Shown: positions 34,387-45,934 of the stretch, one piece after another
How positions within the stretch are numbered: position 1 is the stretch's first letter
Layout: each line of letters opens with the position of its first letter
From: Pegoplata infirma
Lineage: Eukaryota; Arthropoda; Insecta; Diptera; Anthomyiidae
Direction: 5' to 3'
Assembly: GCA_963921195.1 (NCBI GenBank)
Contig: OY992537.1
Span: 176,531,021 to 176,595,020, forward strand
DNA length: 64,000 nt
Made by a program: the position numbers and the translations under genes
Notes under the pieces: model-generated
Told to the model about the DNA's origin: nothing
The model's database searches: none
Seen by the model: the letters and a program-made list of their open reading frames with translations, nothing else

Positions 34387-34517
34387 GATTTTTTGTGGAT
34401 TTTGTTTAATTGACGTTAAATTATCCAAAACGCTGCTCTAATGCAACAAGTGTTAGATTAATGAATTTAGTTTGTGTTTTTTTATCCTATGGTTGGATTG
34501 TTTGGTTTGTATGTGTC
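34387..34517 (-). other. 5'-UTR part of the Hrb27C start exon with upstream splice acceptor
   Basis: On the minus strand TTCTTTTGCAG ends at 34518, and the exon would begin GACACATAC at 34517, giving 131 bases of leader. Hrb27C in Drosophila also has spliced leader exons. Not provable without transcripts. Confidence 0.6.
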
Positions 34518-35150
34518 CTGCAAAAGAATGAAAACAAAAAATTTATAAATTTTATGAATAATTTGAATTAATTGCTATTTATAAGATTAATTTATAACTT
34601 GTTATAAATAAAAATAAAATTAAGAAGTTACAGATTCCAAGGTTGGTTCTAAAACTTTGAAAAACAGCTTTTTTAGCAAGCCATTTAGTGTAAACCTATG
34701 GAGTTTTTAATCCCTATCGCTGCCAAAGGCCTCAATTTTTATTCATTTCTTCTATTTAACTTAATTTATCTCACAAATTTGTTGTTGTTGGATTGTTAGT
34801 GAGTATTTGTTGTTGGTATGTTGATAAAAACCAAAACCTCTGCGTTGACATGTAACTTTCTAATATATATAATAAACTGCGACGAACATCAACAAAAATG
34901 GAAAATACAAAAAATATGAAGAAACTGAAGTTAATGAATGGAAACAGAAGAACATGTAAAAGTATATCGAGGGCCTAGATTCAAACCCCTTTGTCTAAAA
35001 AAGCACAATTTTTTTAGAAAAGCCAAAAAACTTTATTAAGCTTATTGTTTAAGTAATTTAAATTCTATATTCTACAATATTTTTTTAAATAAATTTCTTA
35101 ATCTCACATATAATTCGTTTTTAAAATTTGGCACTATTTGGGATTTTATG
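34518..35150. other. Intronic or upstream DNA, nothing recognised
   Basis: No bounded repeat or coding frame; likely the 3' end of a 5'-UTR intron of Hrb27C. Confidence 0.4.
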
Positions 35151-35803
35151 CTACACCATTTACAGATGTAATTCGAAAAAGATCAATTGTAATTCGAAGA
35201 TTCTATTTGTAGTTCGAAGATTCCATTTGTAATTCGAAGATTCCATTTGTAATTCGAAGATTCCATTTGTAATTCGAATACTCCAATTGTAATTCGAAGA
35301 TTCCATTTGTAATTCGAAGATTCCAATTGTAATTCGAAAAAGATCAATTGTAATTCGAAAAAGATCAATTGTAATTCGAAAAAGATCAATTGTAATTCGA
35401 AAAAGATCAATTGTAATTCGAGATTCCAATTGTAATTCGAAAAATATCAACTGTATTTCCATTGATATTTTTCGAATTACAATTGGAATCTTCAAATTAC
35501 AATTGATCTTTTACGAATTACAATTGATCTTTTACGAATTACAATTGATCTTTTACGAATTACAATTGATCTTTTTCGAATTACAATTGATCTTTTTCGA
35601 ATTACAATTGGAATCTTCGAATTACAAATGGAATCTTAGAATTACAATTGGAGTATTCGAATTACAAATGGAATCTTCGAATTACAAATGGAATCTTTGA
35701 ATTACAAATGGAATCTTCGAATTACAAATGGAATCTTCGAATTACAAATAGAATCTTCGAATTACAATTGATCTTTTTCGAATTACATCTGTAAATGGTG
35801 TAG
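35151..35803. mobile_element. Complete foldback-like element built of 20-21 bp tandem repeats
   Basis: Begins CTACACCATTTACAGATGTA and ends with its exact complement. Both arms (about 310 and 340 bp) consist of tandem units: 21-bp GATCAATTGTAATTCGAAAAA type near the centre and ends, and 20-bp TGTAATTCGAAGATTCCATT type in the middle. The arms face each other around 35455-35470. Arms made of short tandem repeats are the hallmark of Foldback (FB) elements. A half copy is at 21360-21904 and a decayed one at 38640-39715. No coding capacity and no exact TSD seen. Confidence 0.82.
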
Positions 35804-36067
35804 ATAGAGGGTTTTGTTTCTCAAAAATATTTAAAGTACATGAATAAAAAAGATTAAGAGGGTTTTGCATTTTAATAAAAATGAATTCTTATGATTTCAT
35901 TTACGACATCGGTAAATTTCTAACGTAATTTATTAATGATAACGGCTTATAAAAAAATTCTGAAATCGAGGTTTTGGTCCACAGTTGCTGATTTTTAAGA
36001 CAAAAATTATTTTTTTTACCAAATACATCTCAAAAGTTGACAAACTGTTGAGTATGTTATGTAAAAA
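35804..36067. other. AT-rich DNA, nothing recognised
   Basis: No gene or bounded repeat. Confidence 0.35.
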
Positions 36068-36068
36068 A

Positions 36069-36793
36069 TCCCAGCAAAAACATGGTAATGACAATGTCAT
36101 TACCAATGCATTATTTAGTAATGATATATACTTATCTTCCGAATTATTTTGAATCACATTAATAATGACTTATTAATATTGCATATTTTTTGATAAATAA
36201 TTATAAGTACTTAAGTACTTAATTATAAGTGGAACTAAACAAATATAACTTAACAAGAAAAAAAAAATATTTTAATTTTTTTTGGTTTGTTTTTGTATTT
36301 TTATATAAAAAAAAATAATTTTTAGAACTTTTTATTTTTTGTCCGTAAAATAACCACTTATGAAAGTCATTACTGGTAAGCGATCGAAGTAAGTAGTTGC
36401 TTCCAATGACAACACCAAGTTAAAATAATGAGTTAAAATTCTAATGAATAAGTACTTATTGATAATGATATCGGCATTTTAACTCATTACTGATAACTAG
36501 TTATTAAAAAACATTTAAATAATGACTTATTTAAGCACCTGCTCGTAAGCGTGCGATGTAAGTAGTTGCTCGCAATTCCTGGTTCAATAGATTCTTGAAT
36601 ACATTCTACGGTAATCACAACAAAATTTTCTATGTAAAATAATTTTTCAAAAAAACTACTTGCTCTAAAAAACTATTGCTTTCGGGACAATTTCAAACAA
36701 AAATCATTGATTGTGGAATGTTAAGTAGAACCGGTTGCAGGGTAGTTTGATGGGTTCCGGAACCGATTATTCGGAACAGAAAATTTTGCTGGG
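36069..36793. mobile_element. Probable TIR element with CCCAGCAAAA ends
   Basis: TCCCAGCAAAAACATGG at the left and, inverted, GCCCAGCAAAATTTTCTG at the right. The interior has TAATGACTTATTAAT-type words in both orientations and the palindrome GGTAATGACAATGTCATTAC at 36082. Borders are tentative. Confidence 0.5.
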
Positions 36794-37025
36794 CTAATAT
36801 ATTGTTCAAGTTTGGTGTCAATCGGTCCAGCAGTTCTTGAGAATTAGTAACACGTAACACGGCAAATTTTATCGTCACTGTGAAAACCCCAACCAATTAA
36901 AAATTTAAAAAATATTTTTTTTAAGCAAAAAAAACGTCAATAGCTTTAGTTGTTACTAAACTCTTGACTTTGCTGTCATTTGAGATTTTTTGTGCAGAAT
37001 AAATATATTTTTGTCATCTGGATTT

Positions 37026-37215
37026 TTTCACACAAATTAAACCATTTTGTTTTGAGGTTTCAACGAAAGCACGATCGAAACCTTTTAAATTTCATTGTTC
37101 AATAGAGTATAACAACTGTTATAATAGATCAAAATAAATTAAAGAAATTGTCAAAATTAAAAAATATTAAATATTTGCATAAAAAACACTTATTAACAGA
37201 AGATTTTAATAAACT
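37026..37215. mobile_element. Partial copy of the MITE at 39897-40345
   Basis: GAGGTTTCAACGAAAG and CGATCGAAACCTTTTAAATT match the interior of that element, then similarity decays. Ends missing. Confidence 0.6.
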
Positions 37216-37426
37216 ATTTTAAAATATCGCGTAAATTAATTAATTGTGTGTTTTTAAATCCGGTATAATCGCAAATTTTGTTCTGTAAATTTGGAAAACG
37301 TGATAAGTAGGCCAACAAAAAAAAAAGCAAATGCTTCTTTTTTATTTCAAAATATAAATCAATTTAGATTAAACACAAATTCTGATCATGAAAAATCAAA
37401 GAAAATAAGGCTACATTTGTTAGTTT

Positions 37427-38045
37427 TTTATACCCTCCACTTAGTGATAGAGGGTATATATAAGTTTGTCATTCCGTTTGTAACTCATCGAAATATCGAT
37501 CTGGGACCCCATAAAGTATATATATTCATGATGCCCGATCGATTTTAAGACATTCTAGCGATGTCCGTCTGTCCGTCTGTCTGTCTGTGGAAAATGCTGT
37601 CGCGGACAAAATATTGCACAGAGATGACTGAAACTTAACATAATTATTAAAAGTTCTCCCGAGAAGTTTGGTATTGCATTTGAGCGATATCGGTTCAGCG
37701 GTTCAAAAGTTATGAACGAAAATGTAAGCACACCTCCAAAATTTCAGTACATTCAACATAACCTAAAAATACAAAATGCTTTAATTCGGCGTTTGGTTGA
37801 CATATGTGAACATAATTGAACACCAAATGGTATTTAAACAAGTACGAACATATTTTTTGACAAAAAAAGAAAAAATCGCGGATTTTTTTACCAAAATTTT
37901 TTTTCGCGGAATTTGTTTTTTCCAAAAATTTTTTTTTTTCAAAAGTAATTTCCTTTTAAATAAAGTTTTTTGCAATAATCTTTTTGAAATTGTGGAGGGT
38001 ATCACTACATTCGGCAAGGCCGAATTTAACTTTTTTACTTGTTTT
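37427..38045 (+). mobile_element. Mini-me-like element, most complete copy
   Basis: Starts TATACCCTCCACTTAGTG, then GTTTGTCATTCCGTTTGTAA, ATCGAAATATCG, (TA)n, and GATGTCCGTCTGTCCGTCTG. It ends GGAGGGTATCACTACATTCG then GGCAAGGCCGAATTTAACTT and TTTACTTGTTTTT, the usual tail of this dipteran family. Confidence 0.75.
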
Positions 38046-38639
38046 TGCTTATTTTGGCAATAACTTATTTATTTTTTGTTCATTGGCTTTTTTGCTTTTT
38101 ACCTATTTTTTTTTTTTTGGCTTATTTTGCTTTTAAAATCTCTTTACCGCTTTTTTCTACTTATTTTTGAATTATTAGCTTATTTTAGCTTTTTTTTAAA
38201 TTAAAGGTAATTAATCAATTTTATGTATTAAAATTTTTATTTTTCAAAAAAAAAAAATTTCAAGATTCATAAAAAAAATTTACCCAGCCGACAAAATGTA
38301 GAGCCCTCCAAATAGGGTAAGTGTACCAGTAGTCGGCACTTTAAATTTTTTTTTGTTTTCAAACTAGGGTCCTTACGTATGTAAGCATGCTATTGGAATG
38401 GCACCTAGATATTCCACTTCAAAAAAGGGTTTTGTTTTAAGTGTAATTAACAGTTTTAAACAAATTATTTATTAAATTTAACTTATTTATATATTTTGTA
38501 AAATACACCATATTTGCCAGTGGTCGGCATGCATTTCCCAATATTCGGCATGTGGTGATCCAATAGTCGGCATGACTATTTCAGTTATGTTTGCACCTAC
38601 ATGACTACTTAATTTTTAGATGTAGTAGTAATAAGAAGT

Positions 38640-39715
38640 AGTCCGAATTGAATCTTTTCAGTTTGAAATTCAAAAATTCGATTTCAAGTTCGAAGATTCT
38701 ATTTGAAATTAAAATATTTTATTTGAAGTTCAAAAACTCCATTTGAAATTCCAATTAAAATTTTAAAATTTCATTAAAAATTTAAAAAAGATTAATTGAA
38801 ATTCGAAGATTTCAAATTAAATTTGAAAAAGATCAATTATAGGTCTATTCGATTACCCAAATTTCTTACTATTTTCTACTACAACTGGAAAGTCTTGTTT
38901 ACTTTTTGTATTGAAAATTTCCAGCTGTAGTAAAATGAGTAAAAAATAGTATGTAGATTGTAGTAAGGTAATCGAATAGACCTTATAATTCGAAAAACAT
39001 CATTTGAAATTGGAAAAATGTCAATTAAAAATTAATGATTTCAATGGAAATATGAAAAATATCAAAGAAAATTCAAAGATTCTATTTCAAATTCGAGATG
39101 GATTAAATGAAACTCAAAGTCCAGTTGAAACTCTGGACTCCAATTGGTCTCGAAAAATATCGATTCTGAATTTGAAGATTCCAGCTGGAATTCGAAAACT
39201 CCAATGGAAATTCGAAAAAAATGCTTAAAAAAGACTTGTAAAACATCAATTGAAAAAAAAAAAAAAAATTTAAAAGGATAAATTAAAATTTGTTAAATCT
39301 CAATTAAAACTCATAAGAGAGCAATGTAAATTTGAAGATATTAATTGAAATTAAAAAAAGATCAATTTAAATTTGTAAAATATTAATTGAAATTCGAATT
39401 AAATTAAATTCAAAGCAGATCACTTTAAATTCGTAAAAGAGCTATTACAATTTTCAGTGATTTTTTCGGAATTTAAATTGATAATTTACTAATTTTGATT
39501 GATATTTCTTTAATTTTAGTTCTTTATTTTTGAATTTAAATTAATCTTTTTCGGATTCGGATTGATTTTTGGAAATTTTAATTCCAATTTCAATGAAATT
39601 TTTACATTTTAATTCATAATTTTTGAATTTTATTTGATCTTTTCAAATTCCAAATGAAATATACGAATTTCAATTGATCTTTTACGAATTACATCTGAAA
39701 ATGGTTGAAAGGTTT
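38640..39715. repeat. Decayed copy of the 20-21 bp foldback repeat
   Basis: Diverged units such as TTTGAAATTCGAAGATT and GAATTTCAATTGATCTTTTA, ending GAATTACATCTGAAAATGGT, close to the end of the 35151-35803 element. Much more mutated than that copy. A 141-bp MITE interrupts it at 38842. Confidence 0.65.
38842..38982. mobile_element. 141-bp MITE with 5-bp TTATA duplication
   Basis: Ends GGTCTATTCGATTACC and its exact complement GGTAATCGAATAGACC, flanked by TTATA at 38837-38841 and 38983-38987. Sister of 12463-12598. Removing it restores GATCAATTATAATTCG, a foldback repeat unit. Confidence 0.9.
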
Positions 39716-39896
39716 AAATAAAATAAGGAAGAAAAACTGATGCCGACTATAGGAAACATAGAAAAATTCTAATTTACCAGTAGTCGGCACACCTATGCCG
39801 ACTATTGGCAATTGTAAAAAATTGTTGTTCCTAATGGCGGCATCTCTTAAAAAAAGATAAAAAAATGTTTTTTTGTAACTTTTAACATTTAATAGT

Positions 39897-40345
39897 ACGT
39901 TCAGATTGGACTCGAAACCTTGTTAAACGGGGTTTCGTGCCAAACCTCTTTTGAAAATACGTATTTTCCCTCACAAATTGAAACCTTTTTGTAGTGAGGT
40001 TTCAACGAAAGTACGATCGAAACCTTTTAAATTTCATAATTATGCATATTTTTACCACTGTGCGACAACAAGAAAAAGAGAAAATGGGAAAATGCCAAAT
40101 ATAAAAAAATAAATAAATCAATATTTATATAAAATTTCTTCAAAATATTTACTTATTTGGAATAAAAAAAATATAAAAAGGTATACAAAAATAATTTCCG
40201 CGTAATTAATTTAGATTATAAAAATATTTTTTGTGTGAAAGTTTCCGAAACCTTTATAATTGTCAAAATTGTTGTGTGTGAACAGGTAAGTTTTGAAATT
40301 GAAAATACGAGGTTTCAACGGGGTTTCGAGGCCAATCTGAACATA
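39897..40345. mobile_element. About 450-bp MITE with GTTCAGATTGG ends
   Basis: CGTTCAGATTGGACTCGAAA at the left and, inverted, TGTTCAGATTGGCCTCGAAA at the right, flanked by AGTA. Interior GGGGTTTCG, GAGGTTTCAACG and their complements also pair. Confidence 0.75.
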
Positions 40346-41707
40346 GTATAAAACAATATTTTAATTAATATCTTCCCCTAGAAACCATAAGAGTTCAAAT
40401 AAAACATAAATTAATATAATTACATAGCTTTTAAAATTGGTCTATTCACTAAAAAATTTCTTAAAAAGAAGTAATTTCTCACATTCTAAAAAACTGTTTT
40501 CAAAAAAGGATAAAACGAGGACAAATTAATCATCTTAGTCCAATTTAATCATTGGAAACAGAGAGATTAATATATTTTTAATGTAAATTTAATCTTATTT
40601 AAATATTTTACTTTTATAATTCTTATTTATTTACGTTTAAATTCAAAAAGTGCCGACTACTGGTACATGCCGAACTTAGGCACGGTCACCCTATATGACT
40701 CAAAAATTATTCAAAAAACGGATTATTTTTGGAGCCCACATATTTTGGAGTCAAAAATTATTCAAATATGAAACAATTTTTTTAACATAAAATTTTGTTT
40801 CGTCATAAAACACTCGTTTATTGGAGTGAAAAAAGAGCCATCTTAAATGACACCAAAAAGACTCTAAAATGTAAGGGAAATTGTTATATCAAATAGTAGA
40901 ATCCAAAATGACTCCAAAAAATTGAGAAATTGAAGTGTTTTTGGAGCAATCGAAGAAATAATTGTTTTTGGAGCCAATAATTTTTTTTAGTTTTCAAATC
41001 AAATAATACAATTGTCACAATTTTCGTAAATCAAATACATATCCATACATATATTTGCGTTTTTAAATAGTTTAAACCACCAATTTCAAAGGTTTTCGCG
41101 ATTAAAATATAAATGGCAATAATAAAAATCTTTATAAAAACATAAAGATACATAAAGATAATAAAGAACCTGGTCAACAAACAATTGAGAATTTGTGCTG
41201 ATCATCAATGAAGTATATGGAATATTCGGAAGTGAGCATATTCGGAGAACTCCATAGAATTTTGCTATTGTTGAAGATGATGCAGAATGAAGAGGATGGA
41301 GAGATTAAAGTTCAAATGTGTTTTATGTTATATTTTAGCAAGGATATATGTTGTATTTATTATTAATGTCTTATTTATTGTTGATGTGTTAAATAAATTA
41401 TCTGCAGATGGAAAAAACATCTACAGATTCAAATCAAATAAATATTTAATTTTTATTATCTCGTTTTTAAGTAAAAAAATCATCCGACGAAGGGACAATA
41501 CGAACTCCATTTTTTTCTCATTAAGGGCTCCAAATTGACTCCAAAATATGAGGGAAATTACCCCTTCTACACTCTTTTTAAAGAGTCATTTTAGAGTCCA
41601 AAAAGAGGGCTCTTTTGGATGAACCACTTTCATACAAAAATTTGAAATTCTTGTTATGTTTTTGGAGCCCCTTTTTGAGTCTTAATTGAGTTTGCTTGTT
41701 TGCTGGG

Positions 41708-42109
41708 ATAATTTAAATTTTAAAAACTTAATGTCAATTCAATTTGAATTACTTTTTTTTTTCTTAAAAAAAATTTATGATTTTAAGTTTTTTGTGAAAC
41801 ACCTAAAATTTTGAAGACAATCCTTAAATATTGGAAGTTTTTGATGAAAATCCACTAAAGGAAAGTGCTTTTTATATTAATTAATATTAATAGTTTTTTC
41901 GGGCTTTTTTTAAGAGCTTTAAACATTATTTTAAGTGCTTATTTTTGGATGCCCTTGTGAATAAGTGTAAATTTTTTCGGACGTGAATGGAAGAGTTTTC
42001 GAAAAAACGACATTTTCTAATTCTGTGGGTCCAAATGCAGGATTTTGAACTTCTTGTAGCAAAAAAATGTTGCATTTGTTAAACAAAAACACAAAAAATC
42101 ATGTAAAAA
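41708..42109. other. Intergenic or intronic DNA, nothing recognised
   Basis: No gene or bounded repeat. Confidence 0.35.
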
Positions 42110-42750
42110 TATGCTATTTTTCAGAGGTTGGTTTAGTTCTTCAAGGAAAAACTTTTTTCCCCCTGGTCCGATTTTGCTCCTTTACGAACTTAACCTGCCT
42201 ATGAACATAAGAAGTATTCGTGACGAATTTCGGGAGTCTAGCTCTTTTATTTTAGACTGCATCGTGTTAACTGCAGACGGACATAGCTAGAATGTCTTAG
42301 AATCGATCACTGATCATAAATATATATTAGTGTCCCTTATTTTGGAAATGTTGGAAAGCGGCTTCGCTAAATAAAGTTTTTTTGGGTATCAAGCCTTTTT
42401 CCCAGTTATAATATTCGAATTTCAAGTCGACATAACTCGCGAACTAGATATCGCCGACAAAAAATAATCCTAATAATTTCGATTTGTAATCAAAAGATCA
42501 ATCTCTGGTAAAAATTTGGTATCAATCCGACCAATGCCAGTAAACTCAATATAAGCCGCCTTTTTTTAATTCTTCTTTAACCTTCATTCTATTAATCCCA
42601 GTCAGTTAACTGACGGACGGACATTGCTAAATCGACTCAAAAAGTGATTCCGTGTTGATTGGTATACTTGAAGGTATTCGGGTATTTACAAACATCAGCA
42701 CAAACTCATTATATCATGTACCACAGAGTGGTGTAGGGTATAAATATTAA
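42110..42750 (-). mobile_element. Mini-me-like fragments in reverse orientation
   Basis: 42130-42325 is the reverse complement of the region after the (GTCY)n tract at 18170-18335, including GACTGCATCGTGTTAACT and GATCACTGATCA. 42600-42747 is a second reversed piece (GACGGACGGACATTGCTAAA to GTGTAGGGTATAAA). Between them lies a piece with GCGGCTTCGCTAAATAAAG, which also occurs at 59121. Confidence 0.6.
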
Positions 42751-43429
42751 GCGATGGCAAATTTTTTCAAGGTTATGCCATCGTTTGATAGGCATTAAAA
42801 CCCTTTCTTCTCATATGAAAGGAAACATCATATAAATTTTTTTAGAAAGAAATGGCTGAAAAATCTAAAAAACAATTTTCGCTATTTTATACCCAATTTT
42901 GATCTTCTAAACCCCGATAAGCCGAAATACCATAATCTTGGAATTGTCTCCTATATATATTTTAAGTTTCACTCAAATCAGTTCATAATGGTTGAGAGAA
43001 TTGTCTAGTAAGTCATACCCTTGACTTTATTGAAAGGAATTTTCATATGCATTCGAATGCACCTAATCTCGTCCAAATCGGACAAGTAGTTTTAAAGATA
43101 AATATTTTTTTAACTTTGAAGGCCCGCCTTTCCGAAAGGTGGCATGACCGGTCCTTTAAATTTGTACCACTTGATGTATCTTTGACAAATTTATCAAATT
43201 TCGAGTCAAGTCGGCAAACTTTACAAGTTCCTATATTTTCAGCAAGTTTGGTAATTTTTACGAGTTCCTATGCAACATATAATGGGTTATTTTGGCGTTG
43301 ACCAAAATACATTTGCAAAATGTTGAAACAAAAATGTGCGGATGTAAACTATTCTACTAATTGTAAACCCAAAAGAACTATTTGGTAAAATCAAGTGTAT
43401 CTTTTAACGCCAAAAATAACGCATGTCAA
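42751..43429. other. Intergenic or intronic DNA, no gene recognised
   Basis: Resembles the spacer text found beside mini-me-type elements, but no boundaries are visible. Confidence 0.3.
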
Positions 43430-44660
43430 TGCATTTGACGGATTATTAACATGCATCTGGCAACTATAAATAAATTCACCACTCTACTTTCAAGTGGAGA
43501 AGAGGCATTAACACTACACACAACAAAAACAAGTACAAAAAAAAAAAAAAAAATAAAAAACAAAATGGATGACGACCAAAGAATGCGAACCGAAACAATC
43601 TTTAACCAATTTTGTTTTGTAAATCCTACAGTTTACCAAATATAAACTTCTTAGTTATTGACACATTATTATTAACAACCGAAAACTAGCTTCGTCTTTG
43701 CTTTGATGCGAAATATTATTCGCAATCATTAAATATCGTACATACTCGTTCGTATACACATTTTTGTGTAACATTTGAACCAATAAAATATTTACGCAGT
43801 AGATATTTCTACACTTCGTGCCAAAATTTCACGTTAACATATTGACTGCTCTCTTTAATGAAAAAAGTGAATGAACCAAAGGATGATGACGACAATGATA
43901 ATTGGAAAAAACAAATGGATGGACAGACGGACGGACAAAAAGACCTACGGTAGGTTTGGAACAAGGCAACAATCTCTTTGTAGCAAAAAAAACACATGTA
44001 TAGTAACACAAACGTGTGCGTTCAGCGCGCTATTTATATGTGCGCGTTTGCAATTGCTTTATTTATTTGTGTTGTATGTATTCGCCTCATTTTTTTTTCT
44101 TTATTTTATTTTTCGATACTAACAACGAAAAGACGACTACGACCATCGAGTAGATGATTTCTTCTTTTTGGTGTGTATGTAAACCAGTGTGGTTATACAT
44201 ATTTTGTATGTATAAAATTTTCACTTTTCACACACAAACAACCCAAAAAATCTGGAGCTCCATTATGGCACAGACCTGAAAACTAATGTCCTATACAAAT
44301 AAAGTTATGAAAAAACTTTACAAGTCCATGCTTCGAAATTTATAAATTTGAACTAAAGAAGCCGCTTTTAGTCTTTCGACTTATTTTTTTTTCTTACGAA
44401 CACTACTATATTTTATATACATATATATCCATAAAACTCTGGATTTTCACTTAAACGTACAATATTTGACCCAACGACCGAACCAAAGACCGCACGGTTG
44501 CAACAACGTTATGTAAATTGATATGGAAATATGAAGAAAATTAAAAAAAAAAATAAATATTAATCTCACCGCTTTCGCCAAGTGTTCGTCTGAGGAAATC
44601 TCAAAAATTTTCGCACTGCAAATTCACTAAATTTAAGTTTTTCCTTAAAAAACTAGCTTA
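43430..44660 (-). promoter_or_regulatory. Candidate promoter and 5'-leader exon region of Hrb27C
   Basis: This is the first stretch upstream of the Hrb27C start exon without obvious transposon structure and with more mixed base composition. On the minus strand a segment reading CAGTGCGAAAATTTTTGAGA then CGAACACTTGGCGAAAGCG is followed by a good donor GTGAGA at 44569-44564, so a leader exon may end at 44570. A leader intron of about 10 kb to the acceptor at 34518 would follow. Based only on splice-site appearance and position. Confidence 0.25.
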
Positions 44661-45142
44661 TAAATAATTTTTTATGATTTGACGATATAACCTAACTTAA
44701 CCATGATAAAATGAATTTCGACAAATGCTCTGAAAACTGAAAAGGCTGTTTTTTTACAGCAAATGGTGAATAAAAACCCGCTTATACAGTGTGGTGAACT
44801 TATTTATTTCTATAGAAATGTGTAACAGAAAGAGATGACGCGTGCGATAATTTATACTTTTGTCTTTGTCAATCTAATGAAATGTGAAGGGAAAATTGAA
44901 GGAATGCCACGTTTAAATAAAATTCAGTCAACACAGTTGTATTTTCAAAAATATAAAAACAGTGTTGTTTTTAAAATCAAACAAGCATATGCTTGAAGCA
45001 ATATGACGGTGTTGCAAAAGTTTTGAGTACCCAAAAAAAAAAAAAAACAGGGGTCAGTGTCTCCAGGGTCGCCAGTTTTTTTTGGATGCGATCCCCAATT
45101 TAAAATTTTTCATCCCAAAAAATTTTTTCTCAAAATTTACTA
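44661..45142. other. Intergenic DNA, nothing recognised
   Basis: No gene or bounded repeat. A-runs near 45040. Confidence 0.35.
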
Positions 45143-45482
45143 CACGCAAAAAAAAAATCTGTGTAAGATTGAGCAATCCTACTTGGTAAAACTTTTTTCA
45201 TACCAAAAAAAAAATTTTTACCAAATTTTTGCTAAAATTATGCTTTTCGGTGTTAAAGTAACATAATTCATTTTTTATGTAAAATAACCAAGTAGCTTGC
45301 ACAATAACGCAAATTACTTGGACAAAAATTTATCGAAAGAAAACAACAAAAAAAAAAACAAATACAGACCGCCATATTCATTTTGTATTTTTGTGAGCGT
45401 TGTTCGTTTATTTTTTGTGTTATAAAAACGTAGGAAGGAAATTGATAAATAAAATTAAAATAAATTAATAAATAAAAATAAA
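45143..45482 (+). repeat. Left terminal inverted repeat of the 6.3-kb element
   Basis: Pairs with 51112-51453 over about 340 bp, roughly 95 percent by eye. Confidence 0.88.
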
Positions 45483-45499
45483 TAATAACGGTTCTCACC

Positions 45500-45626
45500 C
45501 TTGATAGAAAATAAAAAAAGAATCGGAGAAATGAAGAAAACAAGAAAATGTTTGACAGAAGTACATGTATTTTTTTGTTGTATCTGTCAAACATTTTCTT
45601 GATTTCTCCGATTCTTTTTTTGTTTT
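45500..45626. mobile_element. 127-bp hairpin MITE
   Basis: GAAAATAAAAAAAGAATCGG then AGAAAATGTTTGACAG is matched inverted by CTGTCAAACATTTTCTTGAT and ATTCTTTTTTTGTTTTC. Loop of about 25 bp. Confidence 0.75.
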
Positions 45627-45934
45627 CTACACTCCTAGAAATATCTTAGTAGAAAAATTAGTAAACCCATTGTAGATCAAGTTTTACAGAATATTGCCGT
45701 ATTCAACAAAAATTAATGTTGATATCGTTGAATAATCAGTAAATTTGAATCAACTATTTACAACGCTTATACAGAATTCAATAGATAAAACCAAAAAAGA
45801 AAAAACAACCCTGTTCGTTCATTTTTGTATTATCAAGTTGGTAGCAATGCATTGCAATGTGAAGTTTGTTTGTCTCTTATAAAATTATTTTATGTGTTTG
45901 TTTCTTATAAAAATATTTAAGATTATAAAAATAA

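Larger units (their letters stand above)
38315..40691. mobile_element. 2.4-kb TA-flanked element with CCAGTAGTCGGCA subterminal repeats
   Basis: Starts GGGTAAGTGTACCAGTAGTC; the right end inverted reads GGGTGACCGTGCCTAAGTTC, both flanked by TA (38313-38314, 40692-40693). At least eight copies of CCARTAGTCGGCA-like words occur in both orientations near 38330, 38518, 38540, 38563, 39741, 39778, 39796 and 40651, likely transposase-binding repeats. The interior carries a decayed foldback array and two MITEs. No transposase seen. Confidence 0.75.
38283..41707. mobile_element. Outer TIR element with CCCAGC ends, host to a 2.4-kb insertion
   Basis: CCCAGCCGACAAAATG at the left and, inverted, CCCAGCAAACAAGC at the right. 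Next to the ends, ACTCAAAAA and TTTTTGGAGCC words recur in both orientations (near 40695, 40730, 41510, 41580, 41660). It is split at a TA by the element at 38315-40691. No transposase frame. Confidence 0.55.

Noticed and set aside
34387..34428. N-terminal extension DNLTSIKQNPQKI of Hrb27C
   Set aside because: Starts at TTG, not ATG, and the ATG at 34386 gives the conserved MEEDERG start.
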